Shown: positions 50,651 through 63,224 of the stretch, in pieces
How the letters are laid out: each line of letters begins with the position of its first letter
Position numbering within the stretch: position 1 is the stretch's first letter
Origin: Durusdinium trenchii
Taxonomy: Eukaryota > Sar > Dinophyceae > Suessiales > Symbiodiniaceae
Reading direction: 5' to 3'
DNA: 64,000 nt
Assembly (NCBI GenBank): GCA_963970005.1
Contig: CAXAMN010021385.1
Coordinates: 222,805 to 286,804, forward strand
The notes under the pieces: model-generated
Told to the model about the DNA's origin: nothing
Databases searched by the model: none
What the model saw: only the letters and a program-made list of their open reading frames with translations
Made by a program: the position numbers and the translations under genes

Positions 50651-52021
50651 TCAACTTAAGTACACTATTCAATTCAGTACAGCGATTTCCCACAAGGCAA
50701 CGACGTGACCGAAGAGATGAAGTGACTCCCTCATCGATACCAAAGGGAAAGTATGCATCCTCTTTTGATTAAGGCGGAAACTGCCAGAGCTGGTTTGGGC
50801 GATGTTCGTCTGGGGTTGTGTTCTGCAAAATGTGTTGCAACGTTTTGCAACCAAGCACCTGACTTTGCAGCAAACGGACTCTGTTCACCTCCTTCAGGGT
50901 CAGGCACATAGCGCCTCAGGAAAGACTTGAATTGCTCTCCAAACAATTAGATCTGCAAAAGCAAGAAGGACGACCAAGAGGCTCACAGCATAGCTTCTCC
51001 AAAACAAGTTATTTGCGGTTTCCAGCTGTCCTGGCTGTCCTGACATCGGATTAAATTTAGGAAAGATTGTTGGACTTCATAGCTCTGCACTCCCCAGTAC
51101 TTAGTAACTACTTCTCTCGTGTCCTTTGACTCGGCTCTGCAGGAAAACTTTCGTTGCACGACCTCAGCACGTTTGCACCTCCCTTCAGTTTTGAGAAGCA
51201 GGATCGAGGACAGCCCAAGAAAAAAGGCGTGTTCGGAGCAGTTGTTAGCATGTTCAGTTACAGTAAGCAGTACGTTCGGCAGTTCACTGAATCAAATTTA
51301 GGGCCAAAATGGGCCAAGTCCACCCGTTTCTCCTTCACCAAGTGTCGGATGCCATACAAGCAGCTGGCAAAGCTCGCCACGCCATGGAAGCCATGATGAA
51401 TCAACCAATGTTGCACCAACGTAGGAATGTTCCTCTACTGTAAATGTTTCTACCTGGTCTGTTTCAAGTTTTCAAACAGGTCTTAGAATCTTCATGCTTC
51501 TCCTCTCACTTTGCGTCTGAATTATCAGCATCGACTCAGCATGGCCCAGAGTGAGTGGGCCACTGTTTGTTTTCAAGGATATACAGGGATTTGCCATGAT
51601 ACTGTAGGCAAAGCCGAAAGCCACTTGGAGCGCCAGAATGCTAATTTTGTGCTGCTCCGAAATTCAGCTTGGCCAACTTGCATATAAAACAGTGGAGAGG
51701 GCAGCGTGCGCTGGAGGCATCGTCTTGGCTCGTACGCTGGAGCGCACATGCCTCGGTCAGCTTTCCCAGTTCATCTCTGGTATCCAATCCTATGGTATTT
51801 CGTATGGATTTGTTTTGTCTCTTAAATCCAGCGAAATAAACAACAAATAACAACAACTCGTCCCGACCGGGCTTCCGACTCCACTGGTTCCTCGCCCAGA
51901 ACCTTACGCCGAAGCACTTTGTGCTCATCCCTGGCAAGCTGGTGAGTTGTTTGCCGTGCTGTGGAACAGGTTCAAGGGCAACAAAACGAGCATTTTGGAC
52001 TTTGCTCCCTTTGCTCCCAGG
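50651..52021. other. Coding-like fragments, possible exons, unresolved
   Basis: Several short stretches look coding: minus 50731-50946 (SPFAAKSGAWLQNVATHFAE), plus 51154-51396, an overlapping plus frame near 51318-51440 (HQVSDAIQAAGKARHAMEAM), and plus 51638-51850 (IVLARTLERTCLGQLSQFIS). A plus frame through PYAEALCAHPWQAGELFAVL ends at a strong donor CCCAG|GTAAGAG (52020). I could not chain them in phase; they may be exons of one plus-strand gene or retroelement debris. Confidence 0.3.
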
Positions 52022-53185
52022 TAAGAGGTTGTTTATCTTGTTTGTCTTGTTCTGTGTTTTTTCTTTCTTTAGATTCGTAGACCTTTCTCTTTCCCATACT
52101 TTCCTTTCCTTTCCATTCCATCCCTTCCCTCCTTCCTTGCTTCCTTCCTGTCTCTTTTGAATTTTTGTATTTCAGTATGTCTTTGCTTTTTCTGTAGACA
52201 ATGAGACCATTTATTTTGACATCCTTCTTTCTTCCTCTTTTGCATGTCACCACACTTTACCAGCAAATCAGGGTCTAAATGGCCCCTTGATTGCAAATCA
52301 AAGCCATGTCACCGAAGCTTTCGGACATCCTCCAAGGCTTTCTTCTTCCAATCCTCCAGCTCTTGGACCTCGCAATGCAAATCGGCAAAAACATATCATG
52401 ACCGATAACCGGTGAATGGTTGCGGGTACCACGAGCCTGGCTCACTAGTAAAGCGAGTTGTCGTGAATCTTAGTCACAGAGTTCAGGGTGACCGCAAAAG
52501 ATTGTAAAGGCGTGCGAACTGTTTCGGTCGCATGCTGCTGCGCTGGTACTCACCTAACTTCCGCCCCGGGGCAACGAGCCTCTGGCCTACTGCACGAACT
52601 AGCATCAAGCGTTCACCATGATCCAAGATGACGACCTAAGTATCCTAAATGTTCGATAGAACCAAGGAAGGTTTCGCAGCTGCTTCCAGCAAGAGCAGGC
52701 AAGGGAGATGGTGAAGGTTTATGCGTGGCATAGTTGACCAAACATGTCCAAGCCAGCCCTCTGTCAAATGAGTTTCTAATCACAGGTTCGCAAAGCACAG
52801 AACGGTTGATGGCTAAAATCAACTTCAGGTTTGACAGGGCTAGACTTGGGAGTGCGTGGTGCATCTGGATGTTCAGTTTCGGAACGTGAGGACACCTGCT
52901 GAACCTGTGTTTAATATGGTCTGATTTAGGAGCTAGGATCCCTTTGAGGTGTCCATCGCAAGTAACTTATGCTATGTTTATGTTTCAACTTGACTAATGT
53001 CGGATCCCAATTAGTGTAATGAGAGAGTATAAAAATAAGTTTTCGCATACTTATTCCCACACCCTGAATAGTTTAATGGGAGGCAATAGTATAAAGTGTT
53101 TCAATCAGTGTGATTTTTGACGAATCGTATACTACTCGATTGTTCTGCTATTGTTGCCCTTTGAGATCCTACTTTAACTTATAGG
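52022..53185. other. Intron-like pyrimidine-rich start, then non-coding
   Basis: The donor-like GTAAGAG is followed by about 170 bp of T/C-rich sequence (TTTCTTTCTTTAG; CCTTTCCTTTCC), as expected inside an intron, but no convincing acceptor and downstream exon were found. Confidence 0.35.
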
Positions 53186-53195
53186 ACTACCTATC

Positions 53196-53237
<42 letters not shown>

Positions 53238-53585
53238 ACTCCTACTCCTCCTACTCCTCCTACTCCTCCTCCTACTACTTCTCCTACTTCTCCTACTCCT
53301 ACTCCTACTCCTACTACCACAACTACTACTCCTACGTTACTACTCCTCCTGCTACTACTACTCCTCCTCCAACTATTGCTACTCCTACTCCTCCTCCTAC
53401 TACTTCTCCTACTACTCCTACTCCTACTACCACAACTACTACTCCTACGTTGCTACTCCTCCTGCTACTACTACTCCTCCTCCAACTACTGCTACTCCTA
53501 CTCCTACTCCTACTCCTACTACTACTACTACTACTACTACTACCACTACCACTACCACTACCACTACCACTACCACTGCAACTGC
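53186..53585 (+). repeat. CTN trinucleotide array (CTG, CTC, CTA, CCA)
   Basis: About 400 bp of trinucleotides starting with (CTG)10, then mixed CTA/CTC/CTT, then (CTA)n and (CCACTA)n. An internal near-copy of about 115 bp is visible: the segment from TACTACTTCTCCTACT to CCTCCAACTA occurs at about 53275-53375 and again at about 53398-53490. Confidence 0.9.
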
Positions 53586-54614
53586 TAGTACCTCCACCAC
53601 GGGACGGTTTATAGTAATTGTGTAAGATCCAACATTAGCTGGCAAATGTTTATATCTTGGGAATCTAAGCACGAACAACCTCCAACGCCATCCGCGGGTG
53701 CTAGCTGCTAGCTCCAAACAACTCTGATGGATGCCTGGCCTTGTGTTGCAAATGAATCACCGTTCCCCACAACGACCTGGCGCAGCCATTCACCAAATAT
53801 GATCAAATATGTGGTAACACAATCCTTCAAACAAGGAAACCATGTTCGTGAACAAATGCTCAAGTAATTTGCTCCGTCAAATAAATGTGAAAGGTTTGCT
53901 GAAAGTATGCCGCCAGCTCGGTTGCACATTTGGAGGCAATTTCCTAGGCAGTCCAAGGCAAACATAGAACAAGTTCATGAAGCACACAAATCTTGACACC
54001 TAGAAACTAAGGCACTACTAAGGTCAACTCTGCGTGATAGTGCGCTACGGCAGCACCATCAGCCGCCCCATCCTGTCAATGGGCAATGAAACCTATCAAT
54101 TTCACGAACGAACGGACGGACGAACGAAGGAACCAACAAAGAAACAACAAAAACAAAAGCAAGCAAACAAGCAAGCAACCAACCAAGCGAACAAGCGAAC
54201 AAAAAATCAGTGCTAAAGGGCCAGGTATTCGAAGTAAAGATTTGGCCTCGTGCTGGGCACGCACCCCCAGACCAAAATTTCACAAACCTTATACACAAGT
54301 GTTTTGTTTCGCGAGGGGGCCATTCAAAAAGCAAGTGAGAAACGCTACTGGCACTTAACAACAAGTGTTGCGATGAGGCACGAAATTGTTTTCCGTTCGG
54401 CAGGCTTCGCAGACAAGACTGGGTCCTTCCAAGGTCCTGCCGCCCAATCCGGTCCAGCATCCGCGTGCAATCCTTTTGAGGTTCAAGTGACCCCAAATCA
54501 TGTTCTGATTGCAGCACTCTGTCTTGAACTTGAACTCTTGAATTTCAGAATCAAAGGAACAAGATGGAGCCCACGAACACGAATGCACACACGCATTGGA
54601 AAACTAACGGCCAA
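53586..54614. other. Non-coding; AACG/AAGC tetranucleotide-like tract
   Basis: Degenerate tetranucleotides (GAACGAACGGACGGACGAAC ... CAAGCAAGCAACC) lie at about 54103-54205. Other frames have no recognised domain. Confidence 0.45.
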
Positions 54615-55080
54615 CCATTGTTTGACACTCTTGCGGGACACTCTTGTGGCACATTCGCGCGCGACACTCTTGTGGGACACTTTTGTACGAGACGGACACT
54701 CTTGTGGGACTCTTGTGGCAAGCTCTTGTGGAAAACTCTTGCGGGACACTCTCACGATACTCTTGGGGGACATATTATATTCATATTCATTTTTGTGGGA
54801 CACTCTTGTGGGACGCGCTTTTGGGACACCCTTGGGACACTCATGCGGGACACCCTTGTGGGCACTCTTGTAAGAGACACTCTTGCGGGACACTCTTACT
54901 CTCGCGCGACACTCTTCTGGGACACTCTTGTGGGGCGCTTTTGTGGGGCACCCTTGTGGGACTCTTGTGGCACAATCTTGTCAAAGTGGGGCACTGTTAT
55001 GAGACACTTGTAAGTAAGACACAAGTCTTGTGGGGCACTCTTGTGGACACACTCTGACTCCGTGGGGCACTTTCTCCGAA
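54615..55080 (+). repeat. Minisatellite of GGGACACTCTTGTGG units
   Basis: About 25 irregular units of GACACTCTTGTGGG with spacers of 0-15 bases. Long frames stay open on both strands (GHSCGTLL on plus; CPTRVSHKS on minus) because the unit is close to a multiple of three and lacks stops, not because a protein is indicated. Confidence 0.9.
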
Positions 55081-55513
55081 ACAAGTGTTTCATACAAGAC
55101 TTCTTCCAAAAGTGAGGCGGGAAGTCTCAAAGCGGAATCAAGCACCCCTGCCAAGCAGCTTCGCAATCCCAGCCCCTCAAAGCCACAGCTGGCACGCTAA
55201 TCCCATGGCACCACGACGTCCACCAAACGTCACAAACTGCCCCTGCCACGAAAATTCAACTTCGACACCTCCAACACGCACAAAGTACTGCGCCTGTCAC
55301 GAAACGCTACTACATCACATCTTCATGTCTATTCAGCAACACTTAAATTTGAATTGCACTAATGTAAAATCATTATTAATGAGCCTCCACTGGCTACTTC
55401 TAACCCACAAACCCCTGGAATTGCGCAAATTAAAATAGTATTGGTTGCTTATTTCCCCCTATAATTGTCTAGTTGGGTACCACAAGCCCCCCAATCAACC
55501 GAGCCCACAACCA
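55081..55513. other. Non-coding with two diverged satellite units
   Basis: 55225-55310 contains CCCCTGCCACGAAAATTCAAC and CACAAAGTACTGCGCCTGTC, two units of the satellite at 27930-28640. The rest is unique, AT-rich sequence. Confidence 0.6.
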
Positions 55514-55693
55514 GGTCAACTTTCTTGTTTATTATTACTACTACTACTACTACTACTGCTTCTACTTCTACTGCTATTCCTACTGCTACTGCTACTGCTG
55601 CTACTACTACTGGCACCACTGCTACTGCTATTGCTATTGCTATTGCTATTGCTATTACTACTGCTACTGCTACTGCTACTGCTACTGCTACTC

Positions 55694-55733
<40 letters not shown>

Positions 55734-55758
55734 ACTACCACTACCACTACCACTACGA

Positions 55759-55795
<37 letters not shown>

Positions 55796-55914
55796 GGCTA
55801 CCACCTACAATTACTTTCTGATGGAACCCAAAAAAATGTCTAAAATTCCGCGCCTATATATTTCCCATTATTTCCCTTTTCCTCCTCCTCCTACTACTAC
55901 TTCTTCTTCTACTG

Positions 55915-55960
<46 letters not shown>

Positions 55961-55965
55961 ATACT
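55514..55965 (+). repeat. (CTA)n/(CTG)n trinucleotide arrays
   Basis: Two blocks, 55514-55800 and 55883-55965, of CTA with CTG, CTATTG and CCACTA variants, separated by about 80 bp of unique sequence. The poly-Leu and poly-Tyr frames are repeat translations. Confidence 0.92.
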
Positions 55966-58900
55966 TACTGCTACCACTTTTACCCCTGCTGTCCTTAGCC
56001 GATTAGCAGATTATTCAGGGGAGGTGGGCTGACCTCATGAGTGGTATCTCATATCTTCTTGACCCTGTTGACCCACCGTGTGGGAGGGGGGCTATTGATC
56101 AGGTCTTTGCCTTACACCGCACGTTTTGAATGATTTCGACACTTTCGTAGGACACTCGCATCCACCAAAATCGCCGAAGCATGCTACGAAAACACAGCTT
56201 CGAGGCAACAGCCTGCAAAGCAGATGCCAATGGCACAGCGACATCCAACACCTCCAAAATACGACCCTGCGACACCCCAATCCCAGCGGCACAACGAAGG
56301 ACACTATGAGGATCTCACGAAACGTTGCACCTGCACAGCAAAATCATCCTCCACACGTCCACATGCTACGCTTCCACACTACATCAAACGAATCTGACAC
56401 TTTAGCCTTCCATCCAAAACCCCCTCCAAAACCTTTTCCCCAATGACAGGGCCTTATCAATCACATTCGGACAGTTGCGGACGGCTGCGAACGGTTGCGG
56501 ACATGAAAGCAACGTCGCCCGAACAACGCTCTACACTCAGAAAGCTAAACGAGAACCCTTCGCTGCACATTCAGGCAAAAGGATCTGCAAAGGAAAGAGT
56601 GAAAGTATCTGCCGCACACAATTGTCTTCCTGTTAATAAATGTGTTCCGATACGGCCTGGGTTGGAGAAAGGCTCGGCTGCCGGGCTCAGGTGGCTCATG
56701 GAACCTGGCGTCATGTTCCTCATGGCACCTTGAAGTTGAAACCTACTGGAAACACTGCAAGACGGCAGAGCAACTGTGCTCAGCCACCTGCAGCTATAGC
56801 AACTATGCTCTGGACTCCGCAACTTCAAAGGACAGCCCACTCGCTCTGAGCTGATAAGCCAAGCAGCAGCATACATGTTCCATGAACTCAAGGGGTCTAT
56901 TCAAGTTTCTGAGGATGTGCTATTGTTTGAAGTTCAGGCGAAGTTCCAATGATTTGGCCAAAACATTTTTTCAGGACACGACTTGCAATACCGATGCTTG
57001 GTAGGCTAGTGCCGTGAAGTGCGCGCAAGCCGAAGCTACTGGATCACCAGCCTTAAGACTCACCGTATTACTTGCTGCGCTGATACTGTCTTGAAGTCTT
57101 GAAGCATCGAGACAATTGCAACTCAGAAAGTTCTGTTGTGCGGGGAGTTACCCTTATAGGGATCCAACACCACCCCGAGACTGGCAACACCTGCCGATGT
57201 GCTGTATCCTCAGCTGGTGTGCATCGTACCTGAACAGTTGCCATGTCGAGTTGTCCAAGCCGCCCCCCGCGACGCTCCCCAGTATCGCTTTGTATTCAAA
57301 CACTAAAATCGTGGTAGTCTATTGCGCTAATCACGTGTAAGGCGGCAAGGTGGCACGTCCGACTGGTCAAGCCTGCTCCCGAATGCATATTGGTGACTTG
57401 GCCAGTGCCTCATGCTGAAGCGCATCAACAAACTTGCTTTATTCTACTGCCCAAGTGTGCGAGCAACCAAACAACAACTCCAACAATCAGAGCTGCTTTT
57501 CGTGCTAGGCGAATTCTTCATCGCATAGCTTGGGGCGGTTCTGTAACCATTACAGGGCACAGGCATTGTGGATGCCTCAGTGAGGTCACTGCAAATTTGC
57601 AAAAAAAACACCCGGTTGAATGTCTTTCACTTGTGAACAGGGGTTCTTCACGCGCAGTCTCCACTTGCGATTAAAGGTCACAACCACACTGGATGTTCGA
57701 ATGACTCGCGCAGCGCGCGTGTCTCTTTTCTGAGTGTCAAGTCACTACAGTCGCTGGAGCTGCCATTGGCACTGCCGCCATTGACTTGGGCGCAATCCCT
57801 TGCACCACTCCTGCCGCGCATGTCAAACAAACATCTTCTCAGGCCGCAGCCCAGACAGAGTTGTAGACACAGTCTTGACATATATACATGTTGACTTGTG
57901 CGCAGTTCCTGCACAGTCCATGATGTCCAAGGTATTGCCACGCTGTGCGTCACCAGGGTCCTCAAGATGCATTCAGAATTGGTGATTTTGTGTGATGCGT
58001 ACGGGGCCAAACTGTGCAGTTATTGAACTACACAATAATCGCAATATAACGACTTCTTGATGATACCAAGTCGGATGATGGGAGGCTTTTGTGATGCGAT
58101 TTCAGGCATGGTTTTAGCTGAAAACGTGGAATATGGTGCTCGGGTGAGGTAGAACACTACAACTTCCTTCATTGCTCACCTTTCCAATCTCTATCATTTT
58201 TCTTAGTCGCAAAGGACTGCTAAGAAACAACATGACCGACCGCCCACAGTACAAGAAACATCAAGAAACCCTCTGAAGACCACGCGGAAGAGTTGCCAAA
58301 GAAACGCTGTCTTGCGTTGCTTGGAACCAACTAATACGATGATCCAAAAAATATATATAAAGAAGATAAGGTCCGCTTTCAAGAGGCCTTACCTACGTTT
58401 TTAATGGTTTTTTCTTAATCCTCTCATTGTTTGGCCTAATTCTCAGGATCTTCAGGAGTGGGATTGAGTTGCACCCTTGTGCCATCTCCTCCATCTTTCG
58501 GCGCCGCTTGCCATGGCCGCTGCCATCTTCTTCTTGCACATTTTGGAAACGCCTTGGCCAAAGTCCAGTCGAGCTCAGGCCACCTTTTGAATTCAATTCT
58601 ACCAAAAAACCGTTTCAGCATCTTGTAGGCATCCACGATGATGACAAATTCCTGCCGCGGAGAATTGAAACAGTCACTGTATGCTACGACTATTCAATTA
58701 TTCCGCTGTTGCTCTGGCCACATCCAGCCCCTCTAGACAAATGTTTCAGCCGACGCTGCCCCGACACATCCTATCTTTTTGGTCCTCTGGAAATTGCTCT
58801 GGAGGAAATTGTCTCAGGCGGGCTACAAAGGCCTGCCGGACCTGATGGCAGAATGATCCATGTGTTGTTCAAAACTGTAGCATTGATGCCTTGAATCTTG

Positions 58901-59399
58901 AACTTACATGATATGGTTCTTCTATTGGGCCTGTTGCCAGCAGTTGGCATCTGTCAGTCCAAGAACCTGACAGTAACGGGTTTGAGTTTGAACAACTGTG
59001 ACGAGGGTAAACAATAGGATGCAAACAATTTAGTTAGCAAAACGATGTATACATTACTAAAGACAGGATTGTGTACTACCTCTCACATCGGACGTGTCTG
59101 TCGATCGATGATACGCCGGACGCTCTGGACCAGGCATACAGATTACATTCTTACAAAGGAACAAAGTTCCGAACAAATCCTGACACTCCTGTGCTCCGAA
59201 CTGCAAGCGGACTCAGGCCACCCTGACTGGGTAGTGCTCCGGCAGAGGCCTGCATGGCCGGGGCAAAGTGAAAAAACGGGAATGTAGCTGAATAGCCGTC
59301 AGTTCTTGGAATCTTCACGCGCAACCCTTGTATGATTGCGATGGTCAACGTCAACCTCTTCCAAACACTCTTTGTTTCATAAGCCAGTTGTATTGTTAT
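55966..59399. other. Mostly non-coding, no firm gene
   Basis: GGACNGTTGC/GGACGGCTGC repeats three times at about 56464-56500. A TATATATA tract lies at 58349-58356. A minus-strand frame at 58436-58660 (FVIIVDAYKMLKRFFGRIEF) is coding-like and preceded by AG, so it may be an exon, but no partner was found. Confidence 0.35.
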
Positions 59400-59590
59400 C
59401 AGTGCCACAACAGAACAAGAATGTTTAAACCGGCGTACCACAGCCTCAGTAGGTCGTTCAAAGACGAACGTTGCAACGAATGCCACCGGTGGAGGCGCAA
59501 AAGTACGTCCGTAATACCAAAACTGAAATGAGACATGCATGCCAGGAAATGACGTCATGAATACAATGGCCTCACCATGCTTCACCCCTG
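59400..59590 (+). repeat. Dispersed direct repeat, copy 1
   Basis: Contains CGTACCACAGCCTCAGTAGG, GTTCAAAGACGAACGTTGCA and GAAATGAGACATGCATG. It aligns with 61190-61385 over most of its length, with a gap where copy 2 has extra bases around CTTGAGCC. Confidence 0.8.
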
Positions 59591-61189
59591 TTTCCAAAAG
59601 CCCCAACATTCTGTACAGACAGCGCTGCTATTGGGTGGCCAATTCCTGGGTCGACAGGGAAGGCTACAAAGGAAGGACAATGAAGATTCTTGCAATTGCG
59701 TGGAGCGCGTTGGATTTTCCACGGTCTCATTGATTTGAGCCACGGGTGGGAACTCATGGCGCAATATCACTACTGCTAAATCGAAAACCGAATGAAACAG
59801 CTCACACAACTACAACAATCTGCAGATTGGGCTCTCAGTTTTGCCCTTGGCGCGAACGAAGAATACACGGCTTACGGCTTACGGTGTTGCGAGTTCGCAA
59901 CTCCCCGTAGCCAACCTGTCTATGGCACGATTCGCGCGAGCAAAAGACGACCCGACGCTGCTCAACCAAGCTTTGCAAAGGATCAAGCAAGACAGCTCTC
60001 TACGCCACATACAGCGGAAGTTAAATTCACGAGGTACTCAATTCTCAACTGCAAGGGCCTCTGCCAAGTTGCGAAAATATCTCACATCTGAATAATTTTG
60101 GCTTTCGTGGCGCCTTGATCCCAACGGCGCTGCACTGACCCGTCCGAGTCCCAGCAACACCAATACGATCGAAGGTTCGACGAAATTGTGAAGTCCACCC
60201 AGGACTTTGTGACGGTCGTCGAAGTGCGCGATATTGCAAGTTGCAAACTGTGCCCAACACGCAACACGCTAGGCTTGCCCCAACGGTCAGCGCGACCCGC
60301 TGCAGTGATGATGATGGTCGAGCAGTGTCGGACACCAGTTACCACGCAACGCCGCACACACTATCATAGATCGGAGCACAAGCGTAGCTGTTGGTGAATT
60401 GAAATCACACGAGCACTCGTTCTTGGTCTCCTGAAGCTTTGCAAGATACGACGGAATCAACGCGTATGGCGGGTGGATCGGGTCGTGTCACCTCCAGGAG
60501 AGCGCTTGATATCTAGCTCCACTCTTCGTACTCCAGAGGCTCTAGGACTCTAGGAGCGCTGGATGTCAGCGAGCAAGCACACTGAAGTTATGCGCGGGCT
60601 TGAGTTGCCAACCAGATGTGTCCCAAATGCAGTCAGTGAGCCTGAGCTGCAAATGCCGTTCAAGGACCTGACGACACCCTGGCTTCAACCTTCTCCGATG
60701 TGCCACCACGTGTCTTGCGAGACACCTGCGGACAAAAATTGTTAAAAGCTGCGGCCGAAGAGACACCCGCGAGTACGCCTCGATCAACCAGTGTTCTGTG
60801 AGTGCCAAATATCCGAACTGGCGAAATACAAGCCTTGCAATGCACAGGGCAGATGCTGCTGACCCACGATCCCTAGTTCAAAGACTTTAGGCCTAGGTTC
60901 TCTACTTGCTTCAAATCCTCTGGAGTGAGACAAGGAGATCTGACAAAAATGTCTTACTAGGCTCTATTCCCTGCCGCAGACGCGCAGTGTCCTGGGGCTG
61001 AAGTCTCTCAAGAACAACCCTCGAGCGATTCCACAGGTGTCCGCTACGCAGCGATCACCTGAGAGGCGGATGTTCACACTGATCACAAGCTAGCAAATCG
61101 TGGGGCGCAACGAACGAATGGTGGCGGGGGTGCAAGCACAAGGGGGCTCAATCCTTCAGTCTGCAAATACGAAGGTTTCAGTGGCTGTG
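59591..61189. other. Non-coding stretch, no gene seen
   Basis: Overlapping short frames on both strands (59792-60095 plus; 60045-60357 minus; 60566-60845 minus) with no domain. CTCTAGGACTCTAGGAG lies at 60540-60556. Confidence 0.45.
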
Positions 61190-61385
61190 AACCAGTTAAA
61201 CCGACCTACCACAGCCTAAGTAGGTGGTTCAAAGGCGAAAGCTGCAACGAATGTCAGCGGTGGGCACGCCTTTTCTGTCAGCGCTTGAGCCAAAAGTAAG
61301 TCGGTATTGTCAAAAGGAAATGAGACATGCATGTTAGGAAAGGATGTCATGAATACAGTGGTTTCACCCCTGTTTCAACTACTAG
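61190..61385 (+). repeat. Dispersed direct repeat, copy 2
   Basis: Contains CCTACCACAGCCTAAGTAGG, GGTTCAAAGGCGAAAGCTGC and GAAATGAGACATGCATG, about 80% identical by eye to 59400-59590 and 1.8 kb away in the same orientation. Confidence 0.8.
61284..61304 (-). other. Possible spliced-leader remnant
   Basis: The minus strand reads CCG, six mismatched bases, then an exact TTTTGGCTCAAG, the terminal 12 bases of the dinoflagellate leader; 15 of 21 positions agree. The paralogous repeat at about 59490 lacks CTTGAG, so the element may be an insertion in this copy or chance. Confidence 0.35.
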
Positions 61386-63144
61386 ACTAGGATTGACAAC
61401 TTATATATATATATAACAGTATTGTCAGTATGGTTTCTTTTTGAATGTTGTTTGCCCTTGCTCCTGTTTTGCTAGTCCGGTCCATTCTTCCTTCTACACG
61501 CATCATCGGCCCACCGGAGTAAAACCCAAATCTCGAAGCCGATGTACTGCTGCTTCGGCCTCTAGAAACGAATGCAAACAAAGGTCAAAATAAAAGCTGA
61601 TTCTAGAGGCTTCAAACGTCTTCCTTCACAGGCGAAGGAAATGCCTCGTGTGAAATTGTCCGCTTCATCCATCAAAGGAACTGCCTCTGGACACACAGAG
61701 TCGTAGCACTGTAGCATCAAGAATGCAAGCTTAGACCTGTGTGACCATGGGAGTGGCAGGGTGGAAGGGCATCCAAATTGCTGAAAAAGACCATTTGACC
61801 CCCACCCTGAGTCTGTTGCCCTGCAGTATTGGGGCTCAAAAAAGTTGTTTAAGCAAATTGGACGGACAATGGAAATAAATCAAGGGCAAATCACCTGTCC
61901 GGCTTATCATTGCTAAGCAGTATTGATTGGTATCAAAACCCTCTGAACTGCAAGTCGTTCTGGTGAAATCACAAGTTTTGTTGCTGAGGCTGAAGCTATG
62001 CAGGACACGCCGTGCGCCCATGAAAATAGATCTGCCAAAAGGTGACGTACTTGCGAATTAATGCCAAATAGTGTTTGCAGGTGGTTCGTCCGCTATGATT
62101 TGCAAATGCCGCGAACTGAAACTAGTCTGTCCAGACTAACCAATCTTCTCGAGAGGAGTTGCAAAGGAATAAAGGTGCTTTGGTGTTGCTTTCTTGAGCA
62201 CGTCTGAGCCAACAATTGAAGCTCCTGTTGTTAGCATAGGAGTCTTCTGTCTTACACGGTATGTTCCATTCTAACGATTACTTTTCCTCTAGATCAACGT
62301 CATCCGCTTCCGCTTCAACTTCTGGTGTCCCTAGCAGCGTCAGGCTAGGAGACGCCATGATGCATCATGATGCCATATCTTGTATTATCTTCAGCGCAAA
62401 AAGGCACGCAAAGAATACATTGCATGCTAAACAGACTCTGAACACCTATTTGTGGTTCCCTTTGTGGGCTCAAGGGTGAGACGTAACGGACAAGACTCCT
62501 CTCAGTCTGAAGGAGTCAATTGCTACGATCTGCAAATATTTACACCTAGAGATAGAGGCCCTTCCAAACGGATTGTCACCAAACAGCCATCAAATCTGGG
62601 GCCCAGATCGAATTCAGAACAACCTGCAGAAATGCAAATTACAGCAATGCTCAGAAGTATGGGCCTGCAAGGACTGTTCTGTGGCTTAATGTGGCTCCTT
62701 TACACCTGCCAACTGGAGCTGGTGGCAAGCCAAAAATGCTTGGGGATTGCACAATCCTTACCATTCGCTCCAACAGTAATTTAGAAAACCAAATCTTATC
62801 TGGCTTTGGAGGGCGCGCGTGCGGCCTGCTGGCTGCATGGGAGCAGCCTTGGCAAGTAAGTTGCACGCATGGTACAGCTGGTCGGTAATTATCGTATTGA
62901 TTGTAGTGGCTTTTCGAGGGCTGGCTCCATAGCCCGTCAATTGGGTGGCCACATATATATATATATAGTATAACTTTTGTGAAATGTGCCGGCCTTAGAC
63001 CTGTTCGCCGCGGTTCAACCACCCATGACGCCAGTCTGGGGTTGGGAAGGGCGAGGACGACTTGAGCAGGAGAAAACCAAGACCATAGGACAGGGATCCC
63101 TTTGCAGGGGAGGCAACACCCAGGCTGACCTGGGAAGATTCTAT
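61386..63144. other. Non-coding; possible LTR just upstream of the copia start
   Basis: TATATATATATATA tracts occur at 61401-61414 and 62952-62966. If the primer-binding site at 63145 is real, the sequence just before it should be a 5' LTR, but the matching 3' LTR lies outside the window. No gene is supported; the 62651-63163 minus frame has no domain. Confidence 0.4.
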
Positions 63145-63156
63145 TGGTAGCGGAGC
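63145..63156 (+). other. Candidate primer-binding site of a copia-like element
   Basis: TGGTAGCGGAGC differs at two positions from TGGTATCAGAGC, the site complementary to initiator methionine tRNA used by many Ty1/copia elements. It lies 80 bases upstream of the gag start. Confidence 0.5.
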
Positions 63157-63224
63157 AAAACATAGGGATCGAGGGGGCTGGTTTTCACTTTGATTCGTGC
63201 ACACGGGGCCGTGACTTGCGAGCC

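Noticed and set aside
53376..53588. Poly-Leu/Tyr/His protein over the CTN arrays
   Set aside because: Pure trinucleotide repeat translation; other frames over the same bases are equally open.
62467..62474. GGCTCAAG near 62.47 kb as a spliced-leader remnant
   Set aside because: Only the 8-mer matches well; no element or gene boundary is visible there.
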